Shown piece by piece: positions 33,931 to 47,300 of a stretch of 64,000 bases of DNA. Where the stretch lies: positions 709,431-773,430 of the forward strand of contig VUYV01000231.1 of the NCBI GenBank assembly GCA_008711295.1, given 5' to 3'. The first letter of the stretch is position 1; the number at the start of each line of letters is the position of its first letter. The DNA is from Anarhynchus alexandrinus (taxonomy: Eukaryota > Chordata > Aves > Charadriiformes > Charadriidae). Below the pieces are notes generated by a model. The model had not been told where the DNA came from. It made no database searches and worked only from the letters and a program-made list of their open reading frames with translations. Position numbers and translations under genes: made by a program.

Positions 33931-36900
33931 GATGCAAACCTGTGTGGCTGGCAAAATCACATGATTGACCCTTCTTACGTCTAAGTAACATTAAAAGAGG
34001 TAAAAAAGAAATACACATTTTCCATGTGAAAAAATGCTTGCTTTGTTAGCAACCGTGTGATGACAAAGAGGGAAGGCAGCAGGCTGGGTAAATGCAATGC
34101 CTGTAAGCCAGCCTTGCTTGGATAATAGCTATCCAGCTGGTGAAGAAATGAGAAACATCAATCTGAGGTACCTTAACTACATTTTAAAGCAGAAATATAC
34201 CTGTAGACCCTCAGGTACACTTGAAGAGGAAGGGCTCATTTTTTTGAGCATTTGGTTGTGCCGCCGTAGGGCAGCAGATATTTTTCTGTGTGATTTGGCC
34301 TGGGGACAGCCAATGCCCCTTCAAAAAGCTTTGAAGTTTGGGGTAGGTTCCCTATCAAAGGCTATAAAGGAGAAAAAGAGTGTTAACAGTCTAAGGAGAG
34401 AAAGAGGGTGTCATGAAGAGAAGTGACATTAAACTGAGTGCCTGGAGTAACACCTGGTCAGGGAGAAATACGCTTAAGAAAATGTAAAGGTAGCAGCATA
34501 TTGTCTCAGCCCAATTCGTTGACAGAACATAAGGCTGAACCTCTCTTTTGTTGCAGGTGATTTTCAGGGTTAGTTTTTTTTTAAAGCAGCTGGTAAATCA
34601 GAACTGATAAATGGAATTAAAAAATTATTTCTTCCCACTTAAATGCAGTTCATTATTAATACCTAGGTCTGACTCACGGTACAGGAAATATATTTTAGTC
34701 CTCGCAGGCTATTGTGACAGTCACCACGAGCGCTGAAGCACAGACACTGTGATGTGTGCCGAGCTGCTGCAGACTTGGGTACCACCCTTTGCCTGTGGAG
34801 AAATGTAAAATATACTTCTGGCTAAGACAGATAAGGCAGCCAATTTAAGATGCGTTTTTAAGCAGTTTTAAACGCAATTCATCTTTTAAAAGCAGATTTA
34901 AGTTAAGGTCCTCGTGCAGCAATGCAAAGCTTCATGTCAAAAGTCAGTAATTTTCTGCCATTCCTGATTGCTGATTTGAAAGCAGCAAACAAACTGAGGT
35001 CAAAGTTAAAATGTTTCAAATATGAATGTATTAAAGAAAGTTAACATTTGTGATTGATCTGATTATTTAACTTTGACTTGTCCTGCTTAGAAAAAGCTGA
35101 CCATACCAAAAATTGTCGAAGCCTTTGGACTATTAATATTCAATTAATAAAGTTTATTTTCCGGTTTAGATGACTTAATTAGAATTCACCTTCAAGTTTT
35201 ATAATTCAGTGAAACAAGTACTGAAGCAATTGTTCTAAAATAAATAAATAAATAAATCTGTGCCATTACTGATGAAACAGGATTTGTAAAAGGGTGTGTG
35301 GAAAGACAGCATTTCCAGCTGACTTCAATGGGGAAGAGAGCTGAACCACAGTAATCGTCAGAAACATGGTAGAGTGAATGAATGGATAAATTCAAGAAAA
35401 TCATCCCTGGCTATGAGAATAGTTTGCATCATAAATGCGGAATAACATCAATTTTCAGTCCTTCTTTTCTTCCATATAAAAGAAAGCGAACCAAGAACAG
35501 AAACTAAAAAGGTGCTTTTTAAAGGAAAAGAAGCTTAAAAATGGGACACAGGAACTTGTGGAAAGACAAATATGAAAGATCTCTTAAGCAGCCAGTCACC
35601 TACTTAGCACAGAGTCTCCTAAACCCTCATTCTTAATTGACATAAACATATTTCTTTGGCAAAGAGCGTTTCGCACCCTTGTAGTACCTCTGGGAGATGC
35701 TGCTGATTTACAGCCTACTGGGAAAGCCCTTGTGGGTAGGCTGTTATAGCCATGGTCAATATTAGTCACCATCAGCTGTTTCCACAAGGACATATCATGG
35801 CTCTCCTGCTCCCATCAATTCCACTTTTTTTGAAGGTGGGATGCCTCCAGCCACATTTCCAAAGGTATTTAGACACCTTGAGACTCACACCCAGGGGACA
35901 GAGGTGCTGACGGCATCAGCAGCCCACGGGCTGGGACCCTCTCTCCAGTGTACGGGAAAAAAAGATTAGCAAAGAAGTCTGAAATCTTCTGAGCTGACCA
36001 CCAGTCTCTGTGTGAGAGTCCATAACATGGATCCTAAATCCATGAAGCTTATTGTGGATTTAGGTGCAATTGTATGGCTCGCGGTGGCCTGTGGCATTTT
36101 ACCTTGCATTTAAGCAGTCATGGATCATTAGGAATTAGGCAACAGGGTGCTTTAAAAAAATTCCACTGGTCATCCATCTGCATGTCTGCGCACATAAGTG
36201 TGTTTGATCATCTGGTCCAGGTTCTCTTGTGGAAGCCCAGGTTAATTCATGAATTTTTATATTCTCATCCTCATTATCTGTCCTGGCTACCGGCCCCATA
36301 CAGGGCTCCAGGCAGAGACACCACCTGCAGCCCCTGCTCTTCTTCCCCATTACCCAAAGACCCCTTGAGAAGAGCATTTCATGTGCACAGCAGAGCATCT
36401 AACAAATCAACGACAAGAAATAAGTCTGCCATCACACACTACAGACTAACCTGTCTAAAATGCAGGTCCAACCTTGCCTTAACCCAAACCCTAAAAATGG
36501 CCCTAAATCTAAATAACCAGCAATAATAACCTCAGGACAGGCTAGAAACAATCATGCACAACAGTTACCTCCAGCCAGTTTCTCCGATTCAGCGTATACC
36601 CAGAAACCTGGTAGTGATACCCTCTGTAATCAGCATCGACCGCCTGGCCCCAGGCTGAGGCCAAAGTGAGTGGTGGGCTCACCCTTTATCTTCAGGACTG
36701 GATTGGCCTGGGGTATGTTTGAAATATTGAATTTAGCTGGAGTTTAGTGGGAGTTCATGGTCTGCAGCGAGTGCAAGACTGGAGCTGGTTGTGCATCACA
36801 GGCAGGCAGAAGCTGCTTGTAGGTCTAGGCTAAATATAGCTTGGAAGGTCTCTGGGCCTGGCAAAGGTCTGGTCATTAGAGAAAAGCAAATAACTCAGAT

Positions 36901-39900
36901 GAGGGAAAGCTTGGCAAACACACGTATTAACTGGAAACAAGATAACATTGCACTACCTCTTTTATAGCACGTTCTTAATTGCTGTAATCAAAGAGTCTAT
37001 AAGGACAAACCTGCAGGTGCAGTAGGACCACTATAACCTACTTACCATATTTATTTATGGGCCCGAGTTTCCTCCCACTTTCTTTCTTTGCATGTGGATG
37101 CAATATCTCTGTAGTCTAGGCTTATGTTTTTATTATGGTCCTACAGACTGGAGCACAGTGAGCCCCATATCTGGAGTCTCCAGGTGCTGCTGCAATACAG
37201 ATAAATAAAAGCCTGATAACAATACAGCCAGATAAATAAAATATACTGGCCTGATATGAATTACTGCATTAGTTAGGCAATTTCCGTTCAGTAGCAATTT
37301 CTCACTCAGGGTACTAACCCACCAAAACCAAAGTGAGACAGTTTTTTAAATTTTCATTATTGTGTGTGTTACGATGACTTTTAACAGGAAACCATTATTA
37401 AATATTAAAGTAAACAGACAAATCTGACATAATTTCGAATTGTGATGTGATAATCCAGAATTTGTGAATTATTGACTGGAAGCGAGACACTGATTTATAA
37501 CCCTGGGGCTCATGAGAAGTATCCCATGGTCATAAGCTAAGTCACAGATTTTGCATTTAGTTTTCTGACTTCACTGAAATCCATGTGGAAACTCTTTTTC
37601 TTTGGCTCGAATCCACTTATTTGGTTCACACACAAGACATCCCAGCTACTCTATAACTGCCATAGATTTGGTTTGCTTTTGAGATCCACCTGGTTTAGAC
37701 AGCAGCATGGGGACTGATATAAACCATTTGCTTTTTGCCAGATCATGCCTCCCTTAAGGGCTGTGCAATCCCGTGGGAAACACAGAGTAATGGCCAATTC
37801 ACCTTAAAAGTCTCCCTCCCACATGGGCTGAGTGCTGCTGGGCATCTCACCCTAAGCACCAGGGTGAGGGGCCAGCAGAGCATGGGAAGGTGGCACAAAC
37901 CACTATGGAAAACATTTGATACTGCAGCTGAAACCTGGTATTTATTTGCCAGCTACCACATAAATCCCACCTCACCCCAACACAATGCGATGGTTTTGGG
38001 CAGCGGTGCCACCCTGGGGTGCCATGAGGGAGCACTGGAGCTCTGCAGTGGGACCCTTGCCGCCCTCCTCATCCCCACGCCAAAGAGCAGCTGCATGCCT
38101 GGGGCGACCAGTGCTGCTATGTCCAGGGTCTGGTTTGGGACCAGGACATCTGTCAAGATCACTCCTACCTTGGCTGCCAACACAATGTCACCAGCACATC
38201 CCCCAACATCCCAAATCTGCTGTGCCTATGTCCTCTCCAGCTCTACACCACCAGCACCTCCCTGCTTCCCCCCATCTTCTGGCAGGTGACAGTGGAGGCT
38301 GCAGTGGGGATGTCTTCTCCCTGATCAGTTGTGATTCCCTGTGTTCAAGATGGTCTGGCAGAGCAAAGCTGCCCTGCCTGCAGAAGGCAGTTCATACCCT
38401 CTTCATGCCACCAGAGCAGGGTTTCCACCTCTCAGATGACAAGTGAGGAAAATTCAGCTTGACAAGCAGCAATTTCACCGTCATCAGGGGAGAGGGACAG
38501 CAGCTGGACAGCAGGAGGGCAAGGGGCACCCACACCATCCCAGTTTGGTCCAACACCAGTCACAGGGACAACGTTTCACTCCATGACTAGGGAGAAGGGA
38601 AATACCCATCAGAGGAGGACTAGGGATTTTGTGTATTTTGGCACAGAAGATTTTCAGAGCTGAAAGCCTTGTGATGGGCTGGGCATCTAGGGATGGGGAC
38701 AGAAAAGGAGAAAGAGAATTTCCTCTCCTAGAAGAGAAAATACATGGGATCATCTAGATCCCTTCTTTGGTTAAATCAAAGTTGGGCATAACTGAGACTT
38801 ATATTACAGAAATTGCCAAAGGTAAAGGTAGACTGTCTTCTAAATGTTTTACACCTATCTATGTACATTCCTCATGATTTCAAACCTGCAATAAATAAAG
38901 GAGAAAACACTATCACCTACTTTTATGGTTCCCACTTCTTGTTTTTCCTGGTGCTCCCTCAGATTCTGACATAAATTTCAGCCTTTGTTTTAGAAGCAAG
39001 GCTGTTTCTCTTGGTTAGAGAGAAAAAGATGAAAAGGTTAACCCTAAAGTCAAAATGCAGAAGCCCTGTCAAACAAATCCAGTGTTTATCTTCATTTCAC
39101 AGCTCATTTTTCACATCTCTCCTGCGATTTGGAGAGCTGATCCAACATTTTTAATGTCCTGGCCTGTCAAGAGTGGTGTGTGAAGTACACAAGGAAGGTA
39201 AGCCCTAAACACTCTGGAATTCTACTGCAACGTTGTGTCTGCCACAGAGAACACAGGAAGATTTTAGAAAGAAAATCATAACACAGTGTGGATAGATAAA
39301 TATTGTGTGAGTACTTTGCCTTGTTTCTGTCGTTGAAAGCTCATGAGGTAATAAACCTGGCATTTTCTAGATTTTTCTAGCTTTTCTATACAGATGGGTG
39401 TTCTTGAAGTTCAAGAAAGCTCAGGTAATTGAGTGGAACAGCTCAGCACGAGCAATTAGCAGGCACTAATTCTCCTTTAACTCCTTCTTTCTTCACGAGG
39501 GCACGTTTGCAATGATAGTGCTAAGCAACATGAGTTTAGTTTATCATCCACTGATTTTATCATTTACACGGTCATTAATATATGGAGAGATACTAGGAAT
39601 TACCAGGAATTAGAGAGATTATATAGCAGATCCATCACTAATTTCCAATTTTCATTTTAATAATTACTCAAAGCAGAACTTCATGTGGACTCTAATCCAG
39701 CAGATCTTGGCCTGCGGTCGATGGACTCCTGCTAGCCCCAGCAAGCTGTGGCCATCCTGGAGTCACTTCGTCATGGAGAACATCGTCACTTACTGCTTTG
39801 GGTGGCAATGAACTATACTGGGGGCCGCAAACATTTTTGTAACACTAGACTACTCTTAATCCTCACGATTTCATGTCTAGCACTGTGAAACCCATCACCA

Positions 39901-41190
39901 AGCCTGTAAGTGAAAGTATTGCTGCTGAAAACAAAATTTGCCCATTCCAATGACACCCAAGTGTTTTATGAAAAGGAAAAATAATTTATGCTTCACTGAA
40001 GATATTGTGACCACAAAAGCTGTCCAGTCCTGGTAACCTGGTAATGCTTTGTGAACGCACCCAGCGTGTATGTATAGAGATCTGGAACTTACTTGCACTG
40101 AGGCATCTCTCCTGGGGGCAACAGCCGTGCAGAAACATTTGAAAAGCAAGAAGGAGATGTAAATACATTAAACCTTCACGCTGATTCTTTTCCGATTTGA
40201 AACTCTTAATGTGCTTTATTACCCAGTGTTTAGACACAGTGTCTAAATAAAAGAAGTTGTGCCTAAATATCGGCAATCAAGGACCAGCATTTGTGTCATG
40301 CCCAGTATGAATCCTGACCATACCACAAGATACACATCTGTGAATTAAAACCACTTGTGAACAAGGGTAACGTGCTGCCCTTATATAAAGTTACTTTGAA
40401 AAAAACTTGGAGAGTTTCTTCAGACATATCTTTGTGTCTTATTAGGCTAGGGATGAAATGAATAAAAAAAAAAAAAAAGAAAATTACAACCTGAAGACAG
40501 TTGCCCCTGTCCCTGTTCCAGGTACCTTCTCGTGGTAGAAACAGAAAACTTGACTGACTCCAAATGAGAGAGGCTCAGAGTGCAGACACCCAAACGGTTG
40601 TGATTTATCAGTGTGCTCCTTTACAAGGCTTTAGGCAATGTTAGACTTCTCTTTTCTGGCACAAATAGCCGTAGATTTGTCTTGTTTCATTAGTTACTTT
40701 AGATGTTGTTTTCTGCTGCTTTGCATATTGCCAAAACAAAGGCGTTACATCTGTTTCATTTAAAATTCCTAGTTCAGGCTCACAGTCAAGCTTCAAACCA
40801 GTTTTGAGGAGTTAGCAGAATTAAGCACTGACTTATTCCTTTGTATTTTGAAAATGCTATTCATTTTAATACATTTGTTAATGTAAGTACTAAGTAAGTT
40901 TTTAGTCTGGTCATTCTGAAAAATCGCCTCTCAGAACACTGTTTTCCTAAATTATGTAGTCTGTGATAAATTATTTTAAACAGTTTTGCATAAATCAAGC
41001 AGCTGAGCTGAGTTTGAGGCCACAATAAATGATGTCTTTATCTTACTTTGCACACTAATTACTGTAATAACTGTGACACTATTGTTGTCCATACTACTTT
41101 AGACTGCAGGGAGGTTATAATTCAGTTTTAATAGTTTAAAACAACTCTTCGCTATACCAATGACAGGGTTGCTTGTTTCCATTTAGCATG
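33931..41190. other. Intergenic downstream of NPY, no gene recognised
   Basis: The stretches 34840-35175 and 39400-39680 are AT-rich, repeat-free and look like conserved non-coding DNA. The 37735-38446 stretch is GC-richer with open frames of 184 and 153 codons on plus, but without recognisable domains. A poly(A) run lies at 40463-40478. No RNA gene was found. Confidence 0.5.
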
Positions 41191-41194
41191 TTAT

Positions 41195-41399
41195 ATTTTG
41201 GAATGCACAAATAATTTATTTAAATAAAGGTATATACAAATATGATGAAGGAAAAACTCTACAGAATTCAGTACAATGGCTGCATGCACTGGGAGTGACG
41301 GTATGATTTGCTTCATAGGCATGGAGTATGAACTGAAAATTAGGAAAAGTTTTGACGGCGTGCTGAAAATCCCATCACCACATCGAAGGGTCTTCAAAC
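41195..41399 (-). CDS. NPY: NPY exon 4: last residues, stop, 3' UTR and poly(A) signal
   Basis: Minus-strand reading after acceptor CAG gives G, completing the split Arg codon, then TTT GAA GAC CCT TCG ATG TGG TGA, that is FEDPSMW and stop (plus 41375-41377). This is the invariant CPON C-terminus. The coding part is 41375-41399. The remainder is 3' UTR of about 180 bases. A canonical AATAAA reads on the minus strand at plus 41215-41220. The cleavage site is inferred near 41195, so the outer boundary is approximate. Confidence 0.92.
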
Positions 41400-44300
41400 C
41401 TGTAATACATATTATGAATAAAAAAACCAAAATATTAAACACATTTTAAAGCCCCTTCTGAAAAATTTGAAATTAGAACTACCTAAAATTTTCATTTTCA
41501 TAATAGCAGCAATAAGGAATACATACGCATATCTGCAGTTGAAGATTGTATATGCAACTCCCATCAAAGCAGAGGCATCCTGGTTGGCCAAATGTCTATG
41601 CTTTGGTACCAGAACTTGCCCCTCCGTACTGCTGCCCAGATGGCATGTTTTTACACCACTGAGACTCCCTGCAAAGCTGCTTTAATGAAATTCAAGTACA
41701 AAACTATGATATGTTGAAATACAAATAGAGATATTTTTCACTGTTACTCAGGAGTAAACAGTTTCCAAAGAGAATTCACTGAGCCAAAAAAAAAAACCCA
41801 ACTCAAAAAAAAACCCCAAACAAAAAACCCCACGTCATGCTGTTGGCACCTTCAAACAAAACTGAAGTCCACAGCCACCATCCTAAAATATTATCATGGT
41901 ATTCCACTGCTCAATATCAAGCATTTGAAATACGTTTTGAAAGGGGTGCTGAGGGCAGGATTTGATCTAGAGCTCCTCTGCTTGCAAATACCTGTTTGGT
42001 CTATGCAGAAAGAAACTCAACAAGTGGGAGAACATGGAAAGAGACCAGAGGAAATGCATTTGCCATAGTTTTTGCCACCTAAAAATTGGGCATCTAGTCT
42101 TGATCAAACGTCTAGTCTGCCTCCACAGTCACTGGAGAGACACTGACACCTCGAGAGGGCAATTGATGCTGCCCATTTTAAGTTGGAAGGTTAATTTTGG
42201 AGATACCCATCCCTCTGACTGACGGCAAAGGCAGCCTAGACAACTACTTCCCTCTAGATACCTAACTTGTAGAGGCAGGGGAGACACATCCTGTTATTGA
42301 GTTTTAAAGGTTTTCTCATGACTCCACAGGATCGACAAGATCAGAAAGATGCCACCTCACATGTTTTTGTCATAAGAGCTTATTTTTAATCAGGTCAAGG
42401 CACCTCCTTTTCTTATTCCTTAACTTCCTGGTTTTTAACTGGTTTCTATAAGAACCTCTCTAAACTTTCTTCACATGGTCAGACATACACCCAGACTGCA
42501 AAACACTTTGGGGCATAAACCGGCTGAAGTGAAATGTCAAACCAGGCCAGCCAAGCTGAACACAGTTAAGTTCTTTCTCAGTACCTCAATGTTTAGTTAC
42601 AAAGTTTGGTTCCTGAGAACTCATGAAGTGTGTCTCCCCGTCACTGATTCACTGAGTGCAAATTGCACCTGCTCCATAACTGGCATCATATATAACTTAT
42701 TTCCCAAACATATACTTCATTAATTTAAGTTCAGAATAATACCAGCCTGCCTTTAATTCATTCAGCCTGCTTCCTCCAGGAGGAAGGCTAAGGCAGCCAT
42801 GCTGTACCTGGGCATATTTGTTGTGCGTCTAGCTGTCTGCCCCTGCATGGCTCCCCCAACTTACCCACCAGCTTTCAAACCCTCTGGACAATTTCAACCA
42901 AGTCAGAGAGAGGTACAGATGTCTCAGAGATATTAAGTTCCTGATGTGCCATGAAACACAGGACTTGGTCGAAAGAAGATTTAATTATGTCCTCCACATG
43001 GAGGAAAAAGCTGGAGTGGGGTTCAGAATCCATACAGGGTTTTATCCTAGAAAACATATCCATAGGAAACTAGACATCATTGTTCCCAGTACTCGCATAA
43101 TTGTCATCGATGAATGACAAATAACATACTCAGTGTAAAGTGCTGTTACAGGGGGTATGAAATAGAAATCTGTTTCTCATCAATTCTTGATCTTAAATGC
43201 AGACTAGTTTGTTATTTTGCTCATGAGTTTTTGCTCCCTGGTGTGTTATAAATAGCATTATTGAAACAATAATAATAACCATAAAGTTTTGCTGTGAAGG
43301 GGTGAAAATTACAGAGAGTATTAGACTTTGTACTACCCTGTGTGTTGCCTCAAATTCATGGCAGCGGAAATTTCCCATTATGCGCGGGCTCTGCCTTGTC
43401 ATTACCAAACACAAAGTAGTCTAATACATTTCACTGCACTCCATGCAGTTTTTTACATAAGCATCTGCAGAGAAAACTGCATCCCCACAGCTGCGGTTAG
43501 TCATCAAACCATAAGTCAATGGTCCCCCTGTGCGCAGAACTGCAAGTCTCATGGACAACCTCCCTTGACGGCAGTAGAAATTTTGGTCACCTTTCAGCGA
43601 CAAGATCATGCCCTAAGTTCAGTGCTACAGACTATGATGCTGAAGTACTTAACTAGTCTAATTGAGCCTTTGCACAGCTGCTGAAAGTGCGGAGCGTTTG
43701 CTTGTAGACTCCTGGGATGACTACTGCGTAAAACATTCGTTTCTGCAGTAGAAGTAATATCAGCAAACTTCAGGCTATCAGTAAAGGCTTAAACTGAGCT
43801 CATTCGTGCTTGATTGTGAGCAAAATTAAAACCAATATTTTCTTTCATGGACCAAAACTGCCCCTGCATCTTACTTTTTCGACATACTTACTTTTCAGCT
43901 GTGTAAATTGTAGTCACTACTACAGCATCTTATATTATGGTTAAAGTGTCATTACCTAACTAGATAAATACAGTATGTACATTTGAAATCCCACTGTTGC
44001 TTGAAACACCACTGTTATTTTAAACCAAGTACAAATGGAAATATAAAGGCCTTTTTTCCCTTTGTAAAATATTAGGTACCAAACCAACGTGAAATACCAT
44101 ATTTTAAAGAAAAGTCATAGCCATGCATTTGTGTGCAGGTTAACATAAGTGCATATTTACCACTCATACATCTTCAGAGGAAAAATTTAAACCTGTTTGA
44201 GTAGCAAATGAGTAGAAATATGCCATTTGGGGGGCTCTAATCCATAAGTGAATCATCATCAGGTATTGGCATACAATTCCGTGTATGAAAGCCCAGTATG

Positions 44301-47300
44301 GGGCATGCATTGTGGGAATGCTTCCCTTCCTTCAAACGGCAGGTATGGCTTGCTCCCAAAATCGGGAACCAAGGAGATTGGACTATATTATATCTGGTAA
44401 GGTATTCTTGCATTCATAGATGATAATAGGTCTTAACAAAAAAGGGAATTAAAAATGTTTTTTAAGGATGTGTTTATCCAGCTGTTGGCAGCATATATAT
44501 TTTCTGCCTGTGAAACGCACTTATTGATAACAAACAAAACTGTTAAATCTAAATGAGAAGTGAAAGCCACCGTAAAACCTCTTCATACATACCTGGATCT
44601 AGGAATATTTTCTGTGCTTTCCCTCAACAAGAGGTCTGAGATCAGTGTCTCTGGGCTTGATCTCTTTCCATATCTAAGGAAAGAGAAAAAAAGTATATTT
44701 TTGTATATGTCAGTTTTTAAAAATGAAGACTAAGCACAGAACCATTAGACTTTCTTTTTTTTTTTTCAGAAAAAAAAATGAATAGAGCAGACATAAAGAC
44801 AACTTTCCAGCAAGTATTTTAACTTAACTTGACTTAGCCTTGTGAGAAAATGTTCACTCTTTAGTATTTCTTTGGATATATGTTTTCTATAATCATGTTA
44901 CATGATAGTATTGAGAAACTGAATATTTCTCAATTCTATGGCTGTTCCTGGATACTCTAAGGCCTTGCACTTTACTGATGTGAGCATGGAGAAAGGTGGA
45001 GGAAGCTGGGCATGACGTGACCTCTGAGTATGTCATTCCTGCCTACAAACCCAGTTCCAGCATCTCATTAACCTTCACATTGTTTTAGATGCTACTGTAT
45101 TGTAAATGAGGAGTCAATTTTAACTATTAAGTAAATAGAAAACTAGCTCAGATATGCCATATTATCCAAGGAATGGGCCAAGATTTTTGAAGATAGCTAG
45201 CATATTTGGGGCTGCCCAACACATAGCACATTAGGTCGTAAAAACTGAGCTACCCTAAGGTAATCATCATTTTTGAACTACATGGCTATGGGAGTAAATA
45301 CTTCCTGAATCAGAGTTCTTCTTCAGTTACATGGGATATCACTGACTACCTTTGCCCTATACTTACACAGCGGCTTTCTTTCTACTGCTTTTCTTTTTTT
45401 TTTTTTTAATCCTGAATACCATACATTGCTCAACTGTACTGCAATTCCTGGTTCTTGGGAAGGAATTTGCTCTCTTTTCCTGAGGAAACAGAAGTACAAT
45501 GAGCAGCCAGCTTGACAGACACTTCATCACTACAAGGATTCATTAGCCAAAGTGTGATAACTATAAGCAAACATTCCCTTGGTTGGAAAGAATTAAGATT
45601 GTGGTTTGTAACTTGTGTATGTAATAAGTCTGAATCACAAAGTACATTAACAGCTTTGTGAATGCTGCTCAAGTGAAATTCTGATTCCAGAGAAACCAAA
45701 GGTGTAATTAAGGACTTAGATTTTATCTATTGTTGTCAAGATGTTTCTCCAATGACTTGATCGAAATTTGGGGAAAAAAATGCCAAAAACCATTCCCAAA
45801 CTGTATTAAAAAAGCTAGCAGTTTTACCTGCTGATGGCATGCCTTACTGAAAAGTGGAAACTTTTCTCACTTTTCAATCATTTTATTCAACTTGTTGTAT
45901 TTTTACATTGCCTTAATCATTTTAGTACATCACCTGTGCTCCAGAAAGACAAAGCATCAGTTTCAGGATTTTAAACTAAACTTCTTAATCTAAACTGAAT
46001 GAAAGCAGGTACCTGAAAAGAACCAGCCAGACACAGCAAAATGCTATTACAATAACGCAATCAAGCATGATGCTGAATCAAATACCTTGCACTCCATCAC
46101 CACAAAGGGATTTCTTTCTTTCTAGTTCCCTGCTTCCATTAATATGGATGTGACCTGGACTTCAACTGAGGGGGAATCTAATTTGCTGTTGTTTTAAAGA
46201 AATTGATTTAACAAATCAGCAACTTGCTTCAACAGCTTACACTTGGGCAAAACTCCCACTAATGTCTCACAAAGTTTTGTCTGACTAAGAAACGGGTAGC
46301 AACCCTCTGGAGTGCAGAGATTCGGTCAAATCATGAAGACAACTATGTTGGAGAGTTTATATGAGTCCCTTCAGCACCTTGGCTAGACCAGTGCTGCTAC
46401 CTGTCTTGGATGGACCCACCATGTCCTCGTACAGCAAAGCTGCAGAAGAGGCAATCGCCGACTGTGACCAACTGGGCTGGCCAAGGAGCAGCCTCTCTTG
46501 CTATGTCACATGCCTGAGCCTCCTGTCTGACCCATAATTTTGCCACTGAGAAACAACCACGCTACAGCCCTAATAAAAAGAGCCCATGGACAAAGTCAAT
46601 CTCTTCTTCCTGAAGCAAATCCCTTGGAAGATCTGCTCCAGCTGCTTTGTGCTTGCTCCCTGTCTACACTGCCCAGCTCTGAGACAACGTGAACGCAGAA
46701 AGCCAGGCATTTATTTGCTGTCTGGGAAGCACTTTTATCAAATATCATCGCTGTTTTAAAAGAATGAGGCTTCAAACTTGGTGAAAATATCTGGTCAGGT
46801 TTTATGCTCAGCTTGAGACATCAAGGCCTTTTTTCAGGCATGCTGGTAACCCACAGCTCCAGCTGAAGTCAAAGGGATTGAAGAGTAAACACACTTGTTC
46901 TGATTAGGGACGTAGTATCTCAGACTCAGCGAGCTCTCAAAGCTTGCCATGAAATCTTGGGTCTTGGGAGTCAAATCCCATCAATGTCCAAGGCCAGCAA
47001 CAGGAGCTGAGGGATTTCAGAAGCATTTTGTGGGTCTGATTCAGAAAACTGCCAAAAAGCCCCAAGCTCTCAAGATCTGCTCCCTTCCACATTAGAGGGT
47101 GTTGACATGAAGTGGGAGCATCAGTACTGCCTAAGTCAGACACACTTCCATATTCTCTGTCAGACACACTTCCATATTCTCTGCCCTGCCTATAGTTCAA
47201 GCCATTTCCAGCAGGAATGGCCTTACTGTTTTGCTACAGCACAGAAAAGCCACAGATGCAAGAACAAGCTATGAGGGACAAAAGGAAGAGGGCCTGTTGG

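Noticed and set aside
36480..36520. Telomere-like words (AACCCTAAA)
   Set aside because: Only one or two imperfect units; no array.
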